NCBI RefSeq assembly: GCF_951801035.1
Contig: NZ_CATOKT010000004.1
Length of the DNA stretch: 64,000 nucleotides
From: Adlercreutzia sp910585575
GTDB taxonomy: Bacteria > Actinomycetota > Coriobacteriia > Coriobacteriales > Eggerthellaceae
Strand: one strand, 5' to 3'
Shown: one piece after another, positions 23,041 to 40,098 of the stretch
Position numbering within the stretch: position 1 is the stretch's first letter
How the letters are laid out: every line of letters begins with the position of its first letter
Notes under the pieces: model-generated
What the model was told of the DNA's origin: nothing
The model's input: only the letters and a program-made list of their open reading frames with translations
The model's database searches: none
Position numbers and translations under genes: made by a program

Positions 23041-24759
23041 GTGAGAATTAAGCTCAGGACAAAGATTGCCGTACTGGTGCTAGCCGTAGTGGTCGCGTTC
23101 CTGTGCGCCAACGTCATCTGGGAATCCTCTCGCGGCGAGAACCTGGAAGAAGCCGAGCTGCTGCAGCAGGCCCGCGCCCTGTCGGCCAACATGGAGGCCG
23201 TCTGGGAGTTCATGAACAAAAGCCAAGATAAGATCAACTACGATTCCGAGGGCAATTTCGAGTTCAAGGGGCTCCAGTGCTCCATTGCGGGACGGTCGGT
23301 GGGGGCTTTCTTCTCCCGCGACACCGACTACACGGTGCGCTACGTAAGCGACACACCGCGCAATCGGGCCGACGAACCCGACGCTTTCGAGCAAGCGGCC
23401 ATCGACGCCTTTCGCGCCGACCCAGCAGTGACAGAGTATTATGCCTTCCAAGATGTCGACGGTCAGCGCATTTTCCGTTTCGCCGAGCCCATGGTACTCG
23501 ACGAAAGCTGCCTCTCCTGCCATGGCGAGCCAGCCGGCACCATCGATCTTTCCGGCTATCCGCGCGAAGGTCTGCCCGAGGGCTATATCTATGGCGCGCT
23601 TTCCATGGACATTCCCACTGAGGTGTTCGAAAAGGCCGCGGCCGAAAACGCCTCCTTGAACCTTGGATTTTCGTTGCTGCTGATCATCGCCTGCGTCTCT
23701 ATCATCTCGATAGCTATATCGCACTTGGTTACGCGCCCGCTCACCCAGGTGCAAACAGCCATGGAGGACATCGGGGAGGGAACCTATTCTGCCCGCCTGG
23801 ACATTCCCGCCTCTTCCACCGAGATGGCCGTACTGTCCCATGGCTTCAATGATATGGCCGCCCAGCTGGAGGAAACCCACGAGCATCTGGAAGACTTGGT
23901 GGCCGAGCGCACCGACGCCCTGGAGCGAGCCTACGGCGAGCTGGAACGCCAAAGCACCAAGCTAGAAGAGGCCAACGCTGCGCTTACTGAGGAAAATCAG
24001 TACCGCAGCGACTTCCTGGCTATGATGAGCCACGAGCTGCGCACGCCGCTGGCAGCTTCCATGGCCTTCGCCGACATCCTGCGGGAACGCGGAGCCGACG
24101 CCGATGCGGCGGACGCGGCACGTCTGTGGCAAGAGATGGAGACGAACCACAAGACCCTGCTGACCATGATCAACAATATCTTGGCCATGGCCCGCATTGA
24201 CGCTGGACGCGAGACATTCCGCCCCGAGCTGATGGACGTCGGCGACGTGGTGGGGCTGTTGCAAGCCACCATTACACCTCTGGCCGAGCAGAAGAACATT
24301 GCCATTACCTACGCCATTGGCGAGGTGCCCCTGTTCGTAGCCGACTCCGAGAAGCTGCGGCGCATTGTCGAAAACCTGATGAGCAACGCCGTGAAGTTCA
24401 CTCCCTCCGGCGGCTCCATCACCTTCAGTGCCGAGCACCGCGCCAGCGAGAACCTCATCATGTTCACCGTGACCGACACGGGCTGCGGCATTGACGAAGC
24501 CAGTAAAGCCACTATTTTCGAGCGCTTTGTACAGGCCGACAACTCCTCATCACGCCCCTACGGCGGAAGCGGCCTGGGCTTGGCCCTGGTGAAGGAGCTG
24601 ACCGAAATGCACGGCGGCACCGTCACCCTGGAAAGCACTGAAGGTGAAGGTTCCACCTTCACCGTAACCATTCCCGACAACCTGCCCCTCATCGACGATG
24701 CGCAGACCGACGGCCCCCACCCGGCCCATCGCCCCGCTGGCGCACCTCCACGCGCCTAG
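23041..24759 (+). CDS. Sensor histidine kinase with periplasmic heme-binding DUF3365 domain
   Basis: The 572-residue kinase has a first membrane helix (about 8-25) and an extracytoplasmic DUF3365/Tll0287-like sensor (about 30-205) holding one CLSCH heme-c motif (157-161). A second helix (about 206-228), a HAMP and coiled coil, the phospho-acceptor His331 in MMSHELRTPL, and an HATPase domain (NLMSNAVKF, DTGCGI, GGSGLGL) follow. A heme in the sensor suggests redox or gas sensing. GTG 23041 is chosen because GAGGGGAAC lies just upstream. The in-frame GTG at 23020 would sit at the predicted transcription start of the promoter at 22985-23013. The response regulator follows 16 nt later. Confidence 0.92.
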   Translation: MRIKLRTKIAVLVLAVVVAFLCANVIWESSRGENLEEAELLQQARALSANMEAVWEFMNKSQDKINYDSEGNFEFKGLQCSIAGRSVGAFFSRDTDYTVRYVSDTPRNRADEPDAFEQAAIDAFRADPAVTEYYAFQDVDGQRIFRFAEPMVLDESCLSCHGEPAGTIDLSGYPREGLPEGYIYGALSMDIPTEVFEKAAAENASLNLGFSLLLIIACVSIISIAISHLVTRPLTQVQTAMEDIGEGTYSARLDIPASSTEMAVLSHGFNDMAAQLEETHEHLEDLVAERTDALERAYGELERQSTKLEEANAALTEENQYRSDFLAMMSHELRTPLAASMAFADILRERGADADAADAARLWQEMETNHKTLLTMINNILAMARIDAGRETFRPELMDVGDVVGLLQATITPLAEQKNIAITYAIGEVPLFVADSEKLRRIVENLMSNAVKFTPSGGSITFSAEHRASENLIMFTVTDTGCGIDEASKATIFERFVQADNSSSRPYGGSGLGLALVKELTEMHGGTVTLESTEGEGSTFTVTIPDNLPLIDDAQTDGPHPAHRPAGAPPRA

Positions 24760-24775
24760 GTTCCAAGGAGGTACC

Positions 24776-25474
24776 ATGGATAAGATCATGCTCTTCGACG
24801 ACGATCCGAGCCTGCAGTTGGCCTTGCAGCACCTCATCACCGACGAGGGCTACGAGTTCTGTTGCGCCAGCGACGGGCGCAGCGGCCTAGCCATGGTGGA
24901 CCAAGAGCAGCCCGACCTTATTCTGCTCGATGTGATGATGCCGGGCATGAACGGTTACGACGTATGTACCGCTTTGCGCAAAAGCGGCCATCGGGCGCCC
25001 ATCATCTTCCTCTCGGCCAAGGGCGACATCGTGGACAAATCCATCGGCTTCAAGGCCGGGGGTGACGACTACCTGGTGAAACCTTTCGATAACAGCGAAC
25101 TGTTGCTGCGCATCGAGGCACACTTGCGGCGGCACAAGGGAGATCTCGCCTTCGCCCAAGCTGAAGCCACCGGCGGCCAAACTACCATTGGCGACCTCAC
25201 CGTGTCCTTCGACAAGTACCGCGTCGAAAAGCGCGGCGAGGTGCTTGACCTAACCAGCAAGGAGTTCGAGATATTGGCTCTTCTGGCGGCGCACCCCGGC
25301 AAGGTGTACACCCGGCAGCAAATTTACGAGCACATTTGGGGCGACGAGGGCGTTATCGACACGAACTCTATTACCGTATTCATCCGTCGCATACGCGAGA
25401 AGATCGAGGACAACGCCAGCCAGCCCCAGTATCTTCTCACCGTCTGGGGCGTCGGATACAAGTTCGCGGAATAG
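24776..25474 (+). CDS. OmpR/PhoB-type response regulator
   Basis: The 232-residue protein has a receiver domain (acidic pair at 8-10, phospho-acceptor Asp52 in LILLDVMMPGM, Ser80, Lys102 in YLVKPFD) and a winged-helix DNA-binding domain (TSKEFEILALLAAHPGKVYTRQQIYEHIWG, then a recognition-helix region ending VWGVGYKFAE). It pairs with the heme-sensor kinase just upstream. The divergent DmsA-type operon is the likely target. The ATG has a perfect AAGGAGGT ribosome site. The gene is convergent with the Rpn-family gene, only 2 bp between the stops. Confidence 0.95.
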   Translation: MDKIMLFDDDPSLQLALQHLITDEGYEFCCASDGRSGLAMVDQEQPDLILLDVMMPGMNGYDVCTALRKSGHRAPIIFLSAKGDIVDKSIGFKAGGDDYLVKPFDNSELLLRIEAHLRRHKGDLAFAQAEATGGQTTIGDLTVSFDKYRVEKRGEVLDLTSKEFEILALLAAHPGKVYTRQQIYEHIWGDEGVIDTNSITVFIRRIREKIEDNASQPQYLLTVWGVGYKFAE

Positions 25475-25476
25475 CA

Positions 25477-26277
25477 CTACAGCCCGAACTCCGCAAACAG
25501 CCGATCACGTAATGCGGGATCATCGGCAGCGGCAATTAAGTCCCGAGTCCGATCTTCTTCGGCAAGGCGCTTGGCAAGAGCAGCGTAGCGAGACGCCCCC
25601 TGCTCTATCCCCTGCTTTATGCCCTGCTCCCGCTCAAGCTCGCAACGGTAGGCCAGCTCTTCTTCAAACCACATGACTTTTCTCACCCACCCCTGATCCC
25701 GATTATAAGAATCAACAAGTTTGTCGATATCGCACGAGAGTGCGCCGTCTGACCACCCTGTTGCCGTATATCTTAACAAATCGGAAAGCTCAGGATCAGA
25801 TGCTTCGGGCCAAGCGCTTGCGTTGAGAACCAGCCAGTGCGATCCATCTCCCACGTCCAGAGAGGGCTCGTTTTGGCAGCATCTATCAAGCCTATAGACA
25901 GGACTCCCAAAGTCGTAGGGGTCGAAAAGGCAGAGAAACACAATGTAGCTTTCGGGCAGGCTGCTATACCGCTGACCCTTTCCAAGTTCACTCGTATCAA
26001 GAATAGCCTGGTAGTACCTCATGCGCCTCCCGAGCTCCGGCTCAACCGCCACTTGCATTTCGATGTCATAGACACGGCCGTCTGCTTTGGCAACGACATC
26101 CATACGCACCCCGCGACTTTCATAGCCTGGCTCGTAGGACTGTTCAGCATTGACGTATTCTATGCTCCCCACTTCAATGCCTAACACCGCCCGAATCATT
26201 TTTACGCAGACATTTTCGTCGCACATGACGCGATTGAACATCCAGCGATCGGAAAATTCCAGTTTATGACTTGCCAT
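25477..26277 (-). CDS. Rpn-family recombination-promoting nuclease / putative transposase
   Basis: The 266-residue protein belongs to the PD-(D/E)xK family annotated as Rpn nucleases or putative transposases. The nuclease core shows RGVRMDVVAKADGRVYDIEMQ (Asp60, Glu73-x-Gln75), followed by RRMRYYQAILDTSELGKGQ and the SYIVFLCLFDPYDFG segment. The C-terminus is the characteristic charged helix with GIKQGIEQG repeats. E. coli Rpn proteins stimulate RecA-independent recombination. It is intact here, but a second copy survives only as a fragment at 27979-28239. Confidence 0.85.
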   Translation of the reverse strand: MASHKLEFSDRWMFNRVMCDENVCVKMIRAVLGIEVGSIEYVNAEQSYEPGYESRGVRMDVVAKADGRVYDIEMQVAVEPELGRRMRYYQAILDTSELGKGQRYSSLPESYIVFLCLFDPYDFGSPVYRLDRCCQNEPSLDVGDGSHWLVLNASAWPEASDPELSDLLRYTATGWSDGALSCDIDKLVDSYNRDQGWVRKVMWFEEELAYRCELEREQGIKQGIEQGASRYAALAKRLAEEDRTRDLIAAADDPALRDRLFAEFGL

Positions 26278-26505
26278 GTCGAGCGCTCCTCCCCTAGCAG
26301 ACTAAAAGCGCAGACTGGCGCAGGCGAACCCAAGTTTTATCGTCTTGAAGGCGCCTCAGATTCGGCCCCCAGCCGCACTTCGAGCGCAATCTTGTCCGTC
26401 CTGTCGATCATCCCGTCGACACCTCACAACATCATCCCCGCAACGAAAGCACTCGTGGCCCCATCTTCCGCTAGAATGGAGCAACTGACTTCAAGGAGGA
26501 ACACC

Positions 26506-27915
26506 GTGACAGTACGCGACGATAACCTGGTGGCCGAAGAGGCCCGCGCCATCGAAGTAGGCAACGAAACGGGCGGCAGCCCCGAGGAGCACAAGCAGCG
26601 CGACTCGTGGACCTCACGCACTGGCTTCATTCTGGCCTGCGTGGGCAGCGCCGTGGGCATGGCCAACATCTGGTTGTTCCCCTACCGCGTGGCCCAGTTG
26701 GGCGGCGCGGCCTTCCTCATTCCCTACCTTATCTTCGTGCTGCTGCTGGGCTTCACTGGCGTTATCGGCGAGATGTCCTTCGGCCGCGCCACGGGTGCCG
26801 GCCCCATGGGCGCCTTCGCCAAGGCCATGGAAATGCGCGGCGTGAAGAACGGGCGCGTCATCGGCAAAATCATCGGCCTGATCCCCACGCTCGGTTCCCT
26901 GGCCATCGCCATCGGCTACGCAGTCGTGCTCGGCTGGGCCTGCAATTACCTGGTAGCCTCCCTCGACGGCGAGCTCATGGCCCAAACGGACATGGGCGCT
27001 TTCTTTGGCGCCATCGCCTCCGACTTCGGCAACGTGGGCTTCCACTTGCTGGGCCTGGCCATTACGTTCATCATCATGATCTTGGGCGTGTCCCGCGGTA
27101 TCGAGAAGGTGAACAAGGTGCTCATGCCCACCTTCTTCGTGCTGTTCGTTATCATCGCCATTCGCGTGGCCACCCTGCCTGGCGCCGCTGCTGGCTACGA
27201 GTATCTGCTCATCCCTCGCTGGGAAGCGCTGCTGAACCCCACCACCTGGGTGTACGCCTTGGGTCAGGCGTTCTTCAGCCTGTCGTTGGCCGGCTGCGGT
27301 ACCCTGGTGTACGGCAGCTACTTGAAGAAGGACGTCGACGTGGTGTCCTCCGCGCGTAACGTGGCCATCTTTGACACCATCGCCGGTCTCGTGGCGGCCT
27401 GCGTGGTGGTGCCCGGCGTGTTCGCCTTCGGTCTCGACGTTTCCTCCGGGCCGCCGCTGCTGTTCATCACGCTGGCCCAGGTGTTCCAGGAAATGCCCTT
27501 CGGCAGCATCTTTGCCGTCATCCTGTTCGTGGCGGTCGTATTTGCCGCCATTACCAGTCTGATGAATCTGTTCGAGGCGCCCGTGGAAGCTCTGCAAGCG
27601 CAACTGGGGCTGCCCCGCGCTGCCTCGGTGGGCATTGTGGCCGTGGCGGCCGTGGCCGTGGGCCTGTTCCTGGAAGGCGGTTCCACCGTGTCCGACTGGA
27701 TGGACGTCATTTCCATCTATGTCATCCCCGTCGGCGCCTTCCTGGCCGCTGTCATGTTCTTCTGGGTGTGCCCCAAGGGCTTCGCGAAGCAGCAGGCGGA
27801 GCTGGGCCGCGAAAAACCGCTGGGCAACTGGTTCACCTTCATGACCCGCTACGTGTTCGTGGGCATCACCGCCGTCGTCATCGTGCTGGGCATCTTCTAC
27901 GGAGGTATTGGATAG
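26506..27915 (+). CDS. Neurotransmitter:sodium symporter (SNF) family transporter
   Basis: The 469-residue membrane protein has about 11-12 helices and the SNF family signature at the first helix: WTSRTGFILACVGSAVGMANIWLFPYRVAQLGGAAFLIPYL, with the unwound sodium-site glycines. GEMSFGRATGAGPMGAF and the helix with QAFFSLSLAGCGTLVYGSYL (sodium and substrate contacts) also match. It probably imports an amino acid with sodium. The substrate is not predictable. GTG 26506 is chosen because AAGGAGGA lies 5 nt upstream. The longer open frame upstream is not coding-like. A perfect palindromic terminator follows. Confidence 0.92.
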   Translation: MTVRDDNLVAEEARAIEVGNETGGSPEEHKQRDSWTSRTGFILACVGSAVGMANIWLFPYRVAQLGGAAFLIPYLIFVLLLGFTGVIGEMSFGRATGAGPMGAFAKAMEMRGVKNGRVIGKIIGLIPTLGSLAIAIGYAVVLGWACNYLVASLDGELMAQTDMGAFFGAIASDFGNVGFHLLGLAITFIIMILGVSRGIEKVNKVLMPTFFVLFVIIAIRVATLPGAAAGYEYLLIPRWEALLNPTTWVYALGQAFFSLSLAGCGTLVYGSYLKKDVDVVSSARNVAIFDTIAGLVAACVVVPGVFAFGLDVSSGPPLLFITLAQVFQEMPFGSIFAVILFVAVVFAAITSLMNLFEAPVEALQAQLGLPRAASVGIVAVAAVAVGLFLEGGSTVSDWMDVISIYVIPVGAFLAAVMFFWVCPKGFAKQQAELGREKPLGNWFTFMTRYVFVGITAVVIVLGIFYGGIG

Positions 27916-27938
27916 GAGAAAGCCCGTAACTAACGCCA

Positions 27939-27976
27939 AGCGGCCCCGCAGGATATCCTGCGGGGCCGCTTTCTTT
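27939..27976 (+). terminator. Strong intrinsic terminator of the SNF transporter gene
   Basis: A 32-bp perfect palindrome (AGCGGCCCCGCAGGAT and its complement) is followed by TTCTTTT. Confidence 0.93.
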
Positions 27977-27978
27977 TG

Positions 27979-28239
27979 CTAGAGCTTGAACTCGTCGAAC
28001 AGCTGGTTGCGATACGTCCTGTCGCGTGCCGCTCGTTCGATCTCGGCTGCACGGCCCGCTTGGATAAGCTCTTCAACCAATGCTCCGAAGCGATTCTCTC
28101 CCTGCTCTATGCCTTGACGAAAGCCTTCTTCGTGGGCCCAGCGGCGCTGCATCGCCGCGTCTTCTTCGAAGGTTATCACTCGCCTCACCCACTTTCGATC
28201 GTTATTGCACGATGCCACCAGAGCATCGACTTGCGAATC
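27979..28239 (-). pseudogene. 3' remnant of an Rpn-family nuclease gene
   Basis: The frame reads DSQVDALVASCNNDRKWVRR, then a charged helix with EGFRQGIEQGENRFGALVEEL, ending RNQLFDEFKL. It aligns over about 85 residues with the C-terminus of the intact Rpn protein at 25477-26277 (DKLVDSYNRDQGWVRKVMW through RDRLFAEFGL). All of the N-terminal nuclease core is missing. The homology starts within about 5 bp of the glmM stop codon, so the 5' part was lost by deletion at that junction. No ribosome site precedes the GTG at 28218. Expression as a small protein is unlikely. Confidence 0.8.
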
Positions 28240-28243
28240 TTCC

Positions 28244-29674
28244 CTACACGTTGGCCTCCACCACGGCGGCGATGGCTTCGGCGTGAGATTGGGCAGCGGC
28301 AGGGTCTACCGCTTCTACCATGACACGCACCACGGGCTCGGTGCCGCTGGGACGCAGGAGCACACGGCCGTCGTTGCCGAGGGCCTCCTCAGCGGCCGCC
28401 ACGGCAGCAGACACAGCCTCGTTGCCGTCCACGGCGTGCTTGTCGTTCACACGTACGTTAATAAGCGTCTGGGGCATCTTCTCCATCACCTGGATGGCCT
28501 CGTCCACCGGCTTGCCGCTGCGCAGCACGGCCGCCAGGAACTGGCAAGCCGTCATGAGACCATCGCCCGTGGAGTTGTGGTCGAGCATGATCATGTGACC
28601 TGACTGCTCACCGCCAATGGAATAGCCGTGCTCGCGCATAGCCTCAAGCACGTAACGGTCGCCCACCTTCGTCTGCACCACTTCGATGCCCGCGGCCCTC
28701 ATGGCGCGCACGAAGCCGAAGTTGGCCATAACCGTAGACACCACGGTATTGCCGGCCAGCACACCGCGCTCCATCATGTCCAGGGCGCATACGGCCTCTA
28801 CCATGTCACCGTCCACCTCAGCGCCTGCCGGGGTCATAAGCATGACGCGGTCGGCATCGCCGTCATGGGCAATGCCTACATCGGCGCCGCTTTCCGCCAT
28901 AAGCGTGCGCAGCGGCTCCAGATGGGTGGATCCGCACTGCACGTTGATGTCGCAGCCATTGTAGTCGTCGTTGATGACCAGCACCTCGGCACCCAGACGA
29001 CGCAGGGCCTCGGGGCTCGTCAGGCACGAGGCTCCATGGCCCGTGTCCAGGGCAATGCGCAGGCCCTCGAAGGAGATACCCTGATCCTGAATGGACTTCA
29101 CCACGTGATCGATGTAGATTTCGCAGCCCTGCTCCAGCGGGATGGCCACGCCAAGCGCGCCGCCCGAGGGCATGGCGATCTCGGAGGCCACATAGCCAAC
29201 CGCCTCGGCCGGTTGGCCTTCCTCAGCCGCCATCTGCGCAGCGGCATCGGCGGCAACACGGGCGCTTTCCACTTGGCCCTCAAGGCCGCCCGCCGCGATG
29301 AACGCCTCGATGTTGTCCTCTACCGCATCGGGCAGCTTGAAGCCCTGAGCGTCAAACAACTTGATGCCGTTGTACTCGGGCGGGTTATGCGAAGCGGAAA
29401 TAACAGCGCCGCCAGCAGCTTTCATCTCGCGCACCAGCAGCGCCACGCCCGGCGTGGGGATGACGCCGGCCAGCAGTGCCGTGCCGCCCGCGCTGGTAAT
29501 GCCGGCCACCAGAGCGGCCTCCAGCATATCGCCGGAGAGGCGCGTGTCGCGTCCCACCACAATGGACTTTCCCAAAAACGTAGCGGCCGCCTGCCCCAGG
29601 CGATAGGCCAGCTCGCAGGTCAATTCCACATTGGCGACGCCGCGAACGCCGTCGGTTCCAAACAGTCGGGCCAT
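28244..29674 (-). CDS. glmM: Phosphoglucosamine mutase
   Basis: The protein converts glucosamine-6-phosphate to glucosamine-1-phosphate for UDP-GlcNAc and cell-wall synthesis. Seen are the N-terminal MARLFGTDGVRGVAN, the phosphoserine site ISASHNPPEYNG (Ser95), the metal loop IAHDGDADRVM, the sugar loop GGEQSGHMI, and the phosphate loop LLRPSGTEPVVRVMVEA. It is 476 residues, about 30 longer than usual. The extra length is an Ala/Glu-rich insert near residues 132-185. The start at 29674 has GAAAAGGA upstream. It follows hisE on the same strand by about 100 nt. Confidence 0.95.
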   Translation of the reverse strand: MARLFGTDGVRGVANVELTCELAYRLGQAAATFLGKSIVVGRDTRLSGDMLEAALVAGITSAGGTALLAGVIPTPGVALLVREMKAAGGAVISASHNPPEYNGIKLFDAQGFKLPDAVEDNIEAFIAAGGLEGQVESARVAADAAAQMAAEEGQPAEAVGYVASEIAMPSGGALGVAIPLEQGCEIYIDHVVKSIQDQGISFEGLRIALDTGHGASCLTSPEALRRLGAEVLVINDDYNGCDINVQCGSTHLEPLRTLMAESGADVGIAHDGDADRVMLMTPAGAEVDGDMVEAVCALDMMERGVLAGNTVVSTVMANFGFVRAMRAAGIEVVQTKVGDRYVLEAMREHGYSIGGEQSGHMIMLDHNSTGDGLMTACQFLAAVLRSGKPVDEAIQVMEKMPQTLINVRVNDKHAVDGNEAVSAAVAAAEEALGNDGRVLLRPSGTEPVVRVMVEAVDPAAAQSHAEAIAAVVEANV

Positions 29675-29776
29675 AGTCGTATCCTTTTCTTTCGTCAGCC
29701 TCAACGGGATCAAACAGGGATGCCGTCGCGGGGCCATGGCTGCGCCACGCCTCCCCGGACGGCAGTGCTGCAGCAG

Positions 29777-30283
29777 CTACTTGCCGCGATTCACCTGCTC
29801 TGGCTTCAGGCGCACCATGCCCTCGTGAAGGGCGATCTCATCCTCGGCCATGCGAGCGTTCATTTCGGCCGCCAGCTCGTCCATCGAAATGCCGTAGCGC
29901 TCGAGCACCACCATCAGGTGGTACACCACATCAGCCGCCTCATAGCGCAGGTGGTTCACAGCCTCGTCGTACTCCGGCGGAAGCTGCACGGAAAGCTCAT
30001 CGGGCTCCACGGGACGGCCCGCGCCGCTTTCGAAGGCAAGAGCCGCCGCCACGGAAGAGGTAGCCCAGCTTTCCACATCCTTGGCCGCCAAGGCCACTTC
30101 CCCCGACTCCTCCATCAGCTTCTTGAGCACCTTGTCAGGCGACGCCGTAAGCAGCCGGTAGGTATAGCTTTCCTCCCCTGCCTCGCGGCGTGCGGCAATG
30201 GTGGCAGCCAGCACCTCAAGAGACATGCCGATCTGGGACGCAGGAGCCTCCTGGCCCTCGGGCACATAGATTTTCTTGGTCAT
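29777..30283 (-). CDS. hisE: Phosphoribosyl-ATP pyrophosphatase (HisE), enlarged
   Basis: The 168-residue protein has the MazG-like HisE fold: LEVLAATIAARREAGEESYTYRLL, the metal-binding KLMEESGEVALAAKD, and YEAADVVYHLMVVLERYGI. It hydrolyses PR-ATP in the second step of histidine synthesis. Usual HisE is 90-110 residues. Here there is a 20-residue N-terminal extension, an insert of about 35 residues between the two core helix pairs, and a longer tail. No other his gene is nearby. A general MazG-type role is possible but less likely given the HisE-specific N-terminal segment. Confidence 0.85.
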   Translation of the reverse strand: MTKKIYVPEGQEAPASQIGMSLEVLAATIAARREAGEESYTYRLLTASPDKVLKKLMEESGEVALAAKDVESWATSSVAAALAFESGAGRPVEPDELSVQLPPEYDEAVNHLRYEAADVVYHLMVVLERYGISMDELAAEMNARMAEDEIALHEGMVRLKPEQVNRGK

Positions 30284-30382
30284 GAAGTTCGCTTTCGCTC
30301 TGCGTTGACGTTGCGCCCTAGTGTACCGCATTCTGAGCCGTTCCCCTGCGGCGCGCCCGTTTCCCCAGAGCTTCCCCAGGCA

Positions 30383-30414
30383 CGAAAAAGGGGCGGTCGC
30401 AGGACCGCCCCTTT
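30383..30414 (-). terminator. Intrinsic terminator of rpoBC
   Basis: The perfect stem AAAGGGGCGGTC/GACCGCCCCTTT with a four-base loop ends in a T-run on the minus strand, about 50 nt past the rpoC stop. Confidence 0.92.
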
Positions 30415-30462
30415 CTGGGTGACGCATCGGGTTGTCCGCCCCACAGGGCGGGCGGAACAACG

Positions 30463-34884
<4,422 letters not shown>

Positions 34885-34886
34885 GC

Positions 34887-38420
<3,534 letters not shown>

Positions 38421-38476
38421 GAGGCTGTTCCTCCTTCACATCCATCGCAAAATTGAAAAATGCGTAACGGGTCGAT

Positions 38477-38505
38477 ACGATACTAAGAGGAAGCACCCGT
38501 GTCAA
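38477..38505 (-). promoter_or_regulatory. rpoB promoter
   Basis: On the minus strand a perfect TTGACA is followed after exactly 17 nt by TATCGT. An A/T run (GAAAATTTTTC) just upstream resembles an UP element. Confidence 0.85.
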
Positions 38506-38583
38506 GAAAAATTTTCACCAGCTATGGAAGTTTTTTGGAAAATGCCTGCGTAGGCGGGGGAGGATGAAGTAGCTGTCCAACCC

Positions 38584-38718
38584 AGGTTCCCAAAACGGGA
38601 GGTTTGATTCCCCATGCTCTGCAGACTGCAAAAACTGACCTGGGGTTTTGCAGGGCATGGGTACCAAAGAGACCAATTGTGCCACCAGCGGAGGGACCAA
38701 ACCGCCCAGTTCTGGAAC
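38584..38718. repeat. Direct repeat copy R1 (135 bp) flanking the nuclease-like gene
   Basis: This copy begins AGGTTCCCAAAAC and ends TTCTGGAAC. It aligns over its whole 135 bp with copy R2 at 40099-40233 at roughly 60% identity by eye, with conserved blocks GACCTGGGGTTT, GCGGAGGGA-CCAAA and TTCTGGAAC. It contains several half-sites of the form GGTACCAAA or GGACCAAA. The rest of the 38506-38854 gap holds no convincing gene. Confidence 0.7.
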
Positions 38719-38854
38719 CTTCCCCTCTCCCCTACGGCTCAACGGGTACCAAACCGTCTGATTTCGCACCCCCGCTTCCGCCCCATTAAGCCTCTGAACG
38801 CCGAAGCGTCTGCCCTGGGCGTCTGCTTCCACTTCACCAGCGCTCCAAAACACC

Positions 38855-39814
38855 TCACTGCCATTGGCTGCTGGCACCGAGGCCGGCAATTCGCCAGAGC
38901 TCGGCTTGCTGCGAACGAAACCGTTGGGCACGAATCCGCAAAGGTCGCTTGAGCGCCCGAGACAGCACGACGGCCACCTTGTCCATTTCGCCCCGCGCAT
39001 TAAGCTGCATGCGCGTTACGCCAATCACCCGATAGCCTAAGGACTCGAGCACGTCGCGGCGCACCGTATCATGATGGTGGCGCTCAGAAGTCAGATGGAA
39101 CGCATCACTGTCGTACTCAAGGACGATGCGCTGCTCCTCCCAGAGGAAGTCGGCCACATAATAGGCCGTATCGGCAAGACCCTGGGCCTTACGGGGAAGG
39201 TCAATGCGCGCATTCAACGTCGGTTTGGGAAACCCGTAGCCGCCATAGCGGGGCGGAAGGACAAGGATTGCCGCAAGGGCCGCTTCGCGCGGGGACGCGG
39301 CACCCGGCACCACCCAAGGAAGCGCCTCTCGCGCAAGGCGGCAGCCGGGAACGTCTCGATGGAGCCGCGTTGCATGCTCCAAAGCCGACGGGTCGGTAAG
39401 AGAGGTGCGCTCCACCAGGCAATCTTGCTCATCGAGGGCATAGCACGAGCACAGCGCCATGCCCCGCAACACCATGTCGGGCAGCGTCCGTCCGCGACCG
39501 TACTGGGCCAAGGCCAGACCGGGAGATGGCACGAAGAGGCCTTCGGCCACTCGACCAAAGGAGGCGTCTCGCACCGAAGCCGGAGCCACATGGCAGCGCG
39601 CCACTTTTTGCCGCCGTTCATGCTCGGCAAAAACACTGACATGAAGTGGGGCGGCGAGGGAGGGTACCTCGCGAAGGGCATCACGGACCCCCGCAACCGT
39701 GGGCGCAAAATCGGCAGCGGCAAGATCTGGCCCTGAAACGGAAGCGCGGGGCACCAACCGGCAATGATCGTAGTAGGTCAGAGCCGATGCCCCAAACAGA
39801 AGAAGCTTGTTCAT
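38855..39814 (-). CDS. DUF559/AbiEi-like protein with PD-(D/E)xK nuclease core
   Basis: The 319-residue protein has a C-terminal domain of the DUF559 (Vsr-like) endonuclease type. Matching pieces are YVADFLWEEQRIVLEYDSDAFH, HHHDTVRRDVLESLGYRVIGV, and TRMQLNARGEMDKVAVVLSRAL. The N-terminal two thirds (around VCVLA-type cysteine clusters and RTSLTDPSALEHATRLHRDVPG) resemble the AbiEi-like partner domains found fused to DUF559 in actinobacteria. Its biological role is unknown. Such proteins are often accessory and variable between strains. AGAAAGGAG precedes the ATG. It is flanked by 135-bp direct repeats (R1, R2), suggesting a mobile or duplicated cassette inserted beside the essential rpoB. 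Confidence 0.6.
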   Translation of the reverse strand: MNKLLLFGASALTYYDHCRLVPRASVSGPDLAAADFAPTVAGVRDALREVPSLAAPLHVSVFAEHERRQKVARCHVAPASVRDASFGRVAEGLFVPSPGLALAQYGRGRTLPDMVLRGMALCSCYALDEQDCLVERTSLTDPSALEHATRLHRDVPGCRLAREALPWVVPGAASPREAALAAILVLPPRYGGYGFPKPTLNARIDLPRKAQGLADTAYYVADFLWEEQRIVLEYDSDAFHLTSERHHHDTVRRDVLESLGYRVIGVTRMQLNARGEMDKVAVVLSRALKRPLRIRAQRFRSQQAELWRIAGLGASSQWQ

Positions 39815-40098
39815 AGAGTCTCCTTTCTAGCGGAATCATTGCGTGAGGCCGCAAGACGCCCGCGAAGGAACGTTGCCAAGCTCCTGGTTCAAGTCGTTTC
39901 CTCAGTGGTCGCGCGCTGCGGGGCTTAACGGTGCCGCGAGGCAAGGCACTCCGCTACGGCTGCCTCCAGAGAAGAGCCGGAACCTCCAGCAGGGAGGGCG
40001 GAGCGTCGAGGGGAACGCCGGGAGCCTCACGATGCTGGGCAGCGAAGCATGCCATCGCCGCAGCCTATTCGGGAAGAAGTCGCACTGGGTTCCGCACT

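Noticed and set aside
38515..39000. 161-codon frame between rpoB and the nuclease-like gene
   Set aside because: It overlaps the rpoB promoter, repeat R1 and the 3' end of a supported gene, and has no homology or ribosome site.
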